64,000 bases of DNA from Hippopus hippopus (Eukaryota; Mollusca; Bivalvia; Cardiida; Cardiidae). Location: the NCBI GenBank assembly GCA_946811185.2, contig OX328099.1, forward strand, positions 37,311,299-37,375,298, given 5' to 3'. This document shows, piece by piece, positions 59,851-64,000 of the stretch. Below the pieces are notes generated by a model. That model had not been told where the DNA came from and did no database searches. It saw nothing but the letters and a program-made list of their open reading frames with translations. A program made the translations under genes and the position numbers. The first letter of the stretch is position 1; each line of letters begins with the position of its first letter.

Positions 59851-61661
59851 TAATTTAACCATTTCGTACCATAGGTTATACCATTTCGTACCATAATTTT
59901 ACCATTTCGTACCATATTTTTGGGACCTATGACAAAGTTTTGACTATGAAAAACGTCCGTTATGACGATTTGAAAGAAGAAAAACAAAATAAAAAAAACT
60001 ATTTATTTAAGTTAAATTTATATTGAAGTGAAGCAAATACGCAAAAACACTTTCTGAATATCTCCTTTTCCCATAATATTTTCAAAGTAGTTTCTTCGAA
60101 AGTCATAAAAACGAATTGCTTTTGTAAGGTGTGTAGTTTTAGCAAATGAATATTGTGGTGAATGATGTTTTTACAAGAAATAAAATTGTTACATTGACCA
60201 TGACGTTTGACCTTGTCCTTGTCTCGGCGTCATGTTTAAACAAGAGGGGTCAAGATGGCCCTTTTTTTTTGTTATTTCAAAACTTTTCCTTCAATAACTT
60301 CAATAAGAAAAAAAAAAAAAAAAAAAGAGCACTGCATGCGGGTGCCAACGATTGGCTGTTGGGTGCTGGATAGTAAGTTAAAATTCTAAGTCAAAAAAGG
60401 GGCATAATTTGGCAACAAAGGTTCATTTCTGTGAAATTATTTCAAAATCTGACCAGTGGTTTCATAGAAGAAGAATTTTTAAGAATTTCTTCATGTCCGT
60501 ATTGTGCAAATAGCCCCCCCACCACCACAGCCGTGTTCCTTGACGGATCAAAATTTCGCGAACAATTTTTCAAAAGGGGCATCCAAGGGACATTTCTGTG
60601 AAATTATTTCAAAATCTGACGAGTGGTTTAAGAGAAGAAGAATTTCAAAGAATTTCTTTAAGTCCATACAGTGCAAAGAGCCCCCCCCCCCCCCCCCCAC
60701 CACGGCTACGAACATTTCTGCCAAGTTTGGTTGACATTGGCTTAGTGGTTTAGGAGGAGATGATGTTTAAAGAATTGTTGATGACGCACGACGGACGACG
60801 CAGAACGAACGACGGACACAGGGTGATCCTAAGAGCTCCCCTTGAGCACGTTGTGCTCAGGTGAGCTAAAGAAATTAATAAACTAGATTGAAATGGAATG
60901 GATGACAGATGGGGGTATATAAGATCCCTGATCTAGGCAATCAAGGGTAATCAAATAATTATAATTCTTTGATTGAATGTTCAGTTTAATGCAATCAGTT
61001 TGATCCCAGTTCAAATAATCCGACCTGCAACAAACATTACAAACAGACCAATTACCTGTTTTCTCAGTCGCAACTGATTTAACTGATATATGATAATCCC
61101 GTAAATTTGATTACCAAAGCATTGGTTTATACTAAGTAAATATATTAAATTTATGTCTCTTTTTGACACATTTATTGATACTTTTGGTCATGGTACGAAA
61201 TGGTAGTCTATTATCATGGTACGAAGTGGTAATGCTATGATACGAAATGGTAAATTTATGGTACGAAGTCATTATCTCCTGCTAGATGGCATTCTACAAA
61301 TACACATCTAATTTGGGCATTCTGGGTACAGAACCGGACTCCTTTTCAAAACGACAACCGTTACTTTGAATTTCAAAATAAAATAAACGTTTACTCAATA
61401 AAACGGTGCCTGGTGTGATTTATTCAGTTATGATCAGCTAGCATGTAACCTATGCACCAGCCCCTACAGGCTTGGGTAATAGCTTCGGTGTTTACAAGCC
61501 CTACTTTTCCCTAGTATATGGGATCAGTGATGCATCATAGCAGACAGATCGTATCTTCAAAGAATATGGCATGCGCAGACAACGGGTACGAAGTGGTAAA
61601 TCTATGGTATGAAATGGTCATAAACGGAATGGTAGGAAATGGTTATGGTACGAAGTGACTG
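59835..61661. mobile_element. Inverted-repeat structure built of ACCATTTCGTACCAT motifs
   Basis: A 19-bp sequence, CAGTCACTTCGTACCATAA, lies at 59835-59853 and as its exact complement at 61643-61661. Next to the left end GTACCA recurs about six times (59816-59925). In the right half the complement TGGTAC or close variants recur about eight times (61190-61275 and 61585-61655). There is no coding frame beyond repeats. It contains the family A remnant at 60241. No target duplication was found, so I call it a probable non-autonomous DNA transposon. Confidence 0.55.
60241..60867. mobile_element. Short array-element remnant, family A copy 6
   Basis: A degenerate 5' end (CAAGAGGGGTCAAGATGGCC) is followed by poly(A) and poly(C) tracts, the GGTTTAGGAGGAGATGATG tail, a GACGCACGACGGACGACG run, and a 3' hairpin GAGCACGTTGTGCTC plus AGGTGAGCT. 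The array is reduced to about two irregular units (TTTCTGTGAAATTATTTCA). It lies inside the GTACCA inverted-repeat structure at 59835-61661. Confidence 0.7.
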
Positions 61662-62564
61662 CATACCCTTCGAGCCTATTTAAAGGCCAAATTTAGACAA
61701 GGGCTTGCGATATCCCATTACTTTCCAAATGTCTTTGATAGGGACTATGCTTCTTTCCATTATAATAAGTCTTTGACCTGTTACCAAACAAATTTGTCTT
61801 TTTACGCCCCCGTAGTTAAGATCTTAAGAAAACCCTGTGAGAAAAGAAGCAACGAGTAAATGCTCCTCCAACCCCGATGTTTTGAGCATTGTTAAAAAAA
61901 GAATTTTTCGATGAGATCTATCACTGGAAATATGGTGTAATCCCTCTATCAAACAATCGGGTTTTGTTTTTTTTAACGACCATGCTATTTAGAGAAAGCA
62001 TTTAAAAACATTGTGGGTACGGAAAAGAATCCTAATGTCAGGCATTTCTCTTTTTCCCACGATGTTTTCCACCCTTTCGCGAAAAAAAAAAAAAAAAAAA
62101 CTTATGTGGGCCACTATTTATTATATGCTGTCTGCAAATGCTATGAATTTGGACAAATCAGTACTTTTGTAGTTCCATAAATAGTTTAGACATTTTTGTG
62201 GCATTTGTCGATTTCAATGTTGAATTTTGAAGACCATGTATCATATTTTGTGCAAAACCAAAGGAAATAAACCCAATTAAACTCACTCAATTTTTCTGAG
62301 ACAAATAAATTTTTCGATAGCACTCAGAAATGGCGTATCAAAATAAACTGGATTAGGCCATCGATCATGGAAATAGTTCCTTTCGATTGAAAATAGCTTT
62401 ACCCGCTGATAGCCTTCTGTTGGCGCAGTGATATGCACAAAATTTGTCTACAGACCGCTTGGTTCCGGGCTTGTTCGTTTCAAAACTAGGTCGTCCCTGG
62501 GCTTGTTCGTCCCATGATTGCACGATACTCCATTTGATTGTGCATGAATATTTACAGATCAAAA

Positions 62565-63703
62565 CAAGCATTCTGATAGTATTGCATAGCAATACCCAGT
62601 CCCCTACCGGCCGTATATATCGCTGGCACGTATAGTTTGTGAAAATCTGTGGAGGAGAAAGAACGTATTTGACCCCATGTCTTTGTATGCGATGCTTTAA
62701 TAAAAGCCAGATATATAAACATTTTTCCTTGTTAATGTAAGTTCATTGAAGAAGTTTTACTAAGACAAGATGTATTTTGTGAAACGCAAATGCCCCTGTA
62801 AAAGCAAATTTTCAAGGCCTGTAATTTCGTCAAAAATCAGTGGACTGGAACGAAACTCGAACTTGATCATATATGGGTGTGCATGCCATGGTGGTAAATT
62901 CAAATACCAAAACACAGCTCAATATCTGCCGGCGTTTAGAAAAAAAGTTGGGGTAACTGTTTTTTCGGTGAAATTTCTTAGTCCAAGGCCCGTAATTTCG
63001 TCAAAAATCAGTGGACCAGAACGAAACTCGAACTTGATCTGTAACTCATGGTGGTTGACTTACACACTGAAAATCAGCTCAATATCTGCTGCACCAGCAT
63101 TTAGAAAAAAAGTCTGGAAAACTGTTTTTTCGGTGAAAAATTCTAGGTGAAAGGCCCGTAATTTCATCAAAAATCAGTGGACCGGAACGAAACTAAAACA
63201 TGATCTGTAAATCATAGTGGCTAACTTGCACACCAAGAATCAGCTCAATATCTGCCAGCGTTTAGAAAAAAGTCCGGGTAACTGTTTCTTCGGTGAAATT
63301 TTCTAAGTCCAAGGCCCATAATTTTGTAAAAAATCAGCGGACCGGAAAGAAACTCAAACTTGATCTATAACTCATGGTGGTTGACTTGCATACTAAAAAT
63401 CAGCTCAAAATCTGCCAGTGTTTAGGAAAAAGTCCGGAAAACTGTTTTTTCGGTGAAATTTTCTAGGTCCAAGGCCCCGTAATTTTGTCAGAAATCAGCG
63501 GACCGGAACGAAACTCAAACTTGATCTGTAACTCATGGTGGTTGACTTACACACCAAAAATCAGCTCAATATCTGCCAGCGTTTAGAAAAAAAAGTCCGG
63601 AAAACTGATTTGCCGGAGGACTGACAGACAGACGGACAGACAGATGGACGGACGGAGTGCAAACCTAAAGTCCCCTTCGGCTTCGCCGGTAGGGAACTAA
63701 TAA
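62565..63703. mobile_element. Array-bearing Helentron/pearl-like element, family B copy 2
   Basis: It has the same ends as the copy at 44015: CAAGCATTCTGATAG, TATTGCATAGCAATA, AGTCCCCTACCGGC, and 3' GGCTTCGCCGGTAGGGAACT. It has five units of about 160-170 bp, with GTAATTTCGTCAAAAATCAG or variants near 62821, 62991, 63158, 63320 and 63480. A (GACAGACG)n-like run precedes the 3' hairpin. The internal family C-type palindrome is degenerate here. Confidence 0.8.
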
Positions 63704-64000
63704 TTGACTGTACATAATATTGGGAATTAGATCTTGACGGCCAAAGATATCTCAAAATCATAGTTTTCAGGTATAAACGTGATGGTGGCATATTTCTGCC
63801 GCGAGATACGAGATATCTATTGCGATAATTTAAGAGAACTATCGTGATAAAACAAAGTTTCCTTGAAATATTATCTAGATAATACAAATTTTCACTATAA
63901 AAATATCACAATAATTCTAACTGTTATCATGCGGTTTTTTTGTTTGTTTTGTTTTCGTGCCCACAACTGACATTCGAGATAAAATTATCCTGATAGTTCC

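Overview
The window is animal nuclear DNA: AT-rich, intron-bearing and packed with mobile elements. There are no operons and no long bacterial-type reading frames. Several repeat families, judged from memory only, are ones I associate with heterodont bivalve molluscs such as clams and dreissenid mussels. They include tandem-array elements opening with an AGGNCCATGATGGNCCT palindrome and short foldback elements carrying GATCAGCCTG. I cannot name the species.

One host gene is recognisable. At 52758-59085 on the minus strand, four coding exons with matching intron phases encode a mitochondrial 12S rRNA dimethyladenosine transferase (TFB1M-like, about 366 residues). A possible non-coding 5' exon lies near 59.7 kb and a poly(A) signal near 52.59 kb. 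Its introns and flanks hold several transposons.

The rest is layered mobile DNA. 0-3 kb: foldback MITEs. 3.0-10.7 kb: three array-bearing, Helentron/pearl-like elements. 10.7-18.9 kb: MITE copies, a tRNA-SINE with a perfect 13-bp duplication and tRNA-like remnants. 18.9-23.2 kb: another array element and a dense MITE cluster. 23.6-33.0 kb: a decayed Harbinger transposase near one of two matching inverted repeats, with a complete piggyBac element (28032-31937, 17-bp inverted repeats, TTAA on both sides, almost intact DDD transposase) between them. 33-41 kb: an old SINE, an array element, more MITEs and a truncated SINE. 41.5-44 kb: a diverged duplicated block. 44.0-45.1 kb and 62.6-63.7 kb: two copies of a second array family. 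46.0-51.2 kb: a large array element split by a dead non-LTR retrotransposon. 59.8-61.7 kb: an inverted-repeat structure made of GGTACGAAATGGT motifs beside the presumed TFB1M promoter.

Two themes stand out. First, short TTAA-flanked MITEs with TIRs starting CCCTTTACCA carry a strongly preserved central hairpin and occur more than twenty times; their tips resemble those of the resident piggyBac (CCCTATACTCCACAG). Second, three array families with unrelated internal sequence share one terminal plan: a 5' palindrome, then a short copy of the 3' hairpin arm, then a tandem array of about 145-170-bp units, then a 3'-terminal hairpin.
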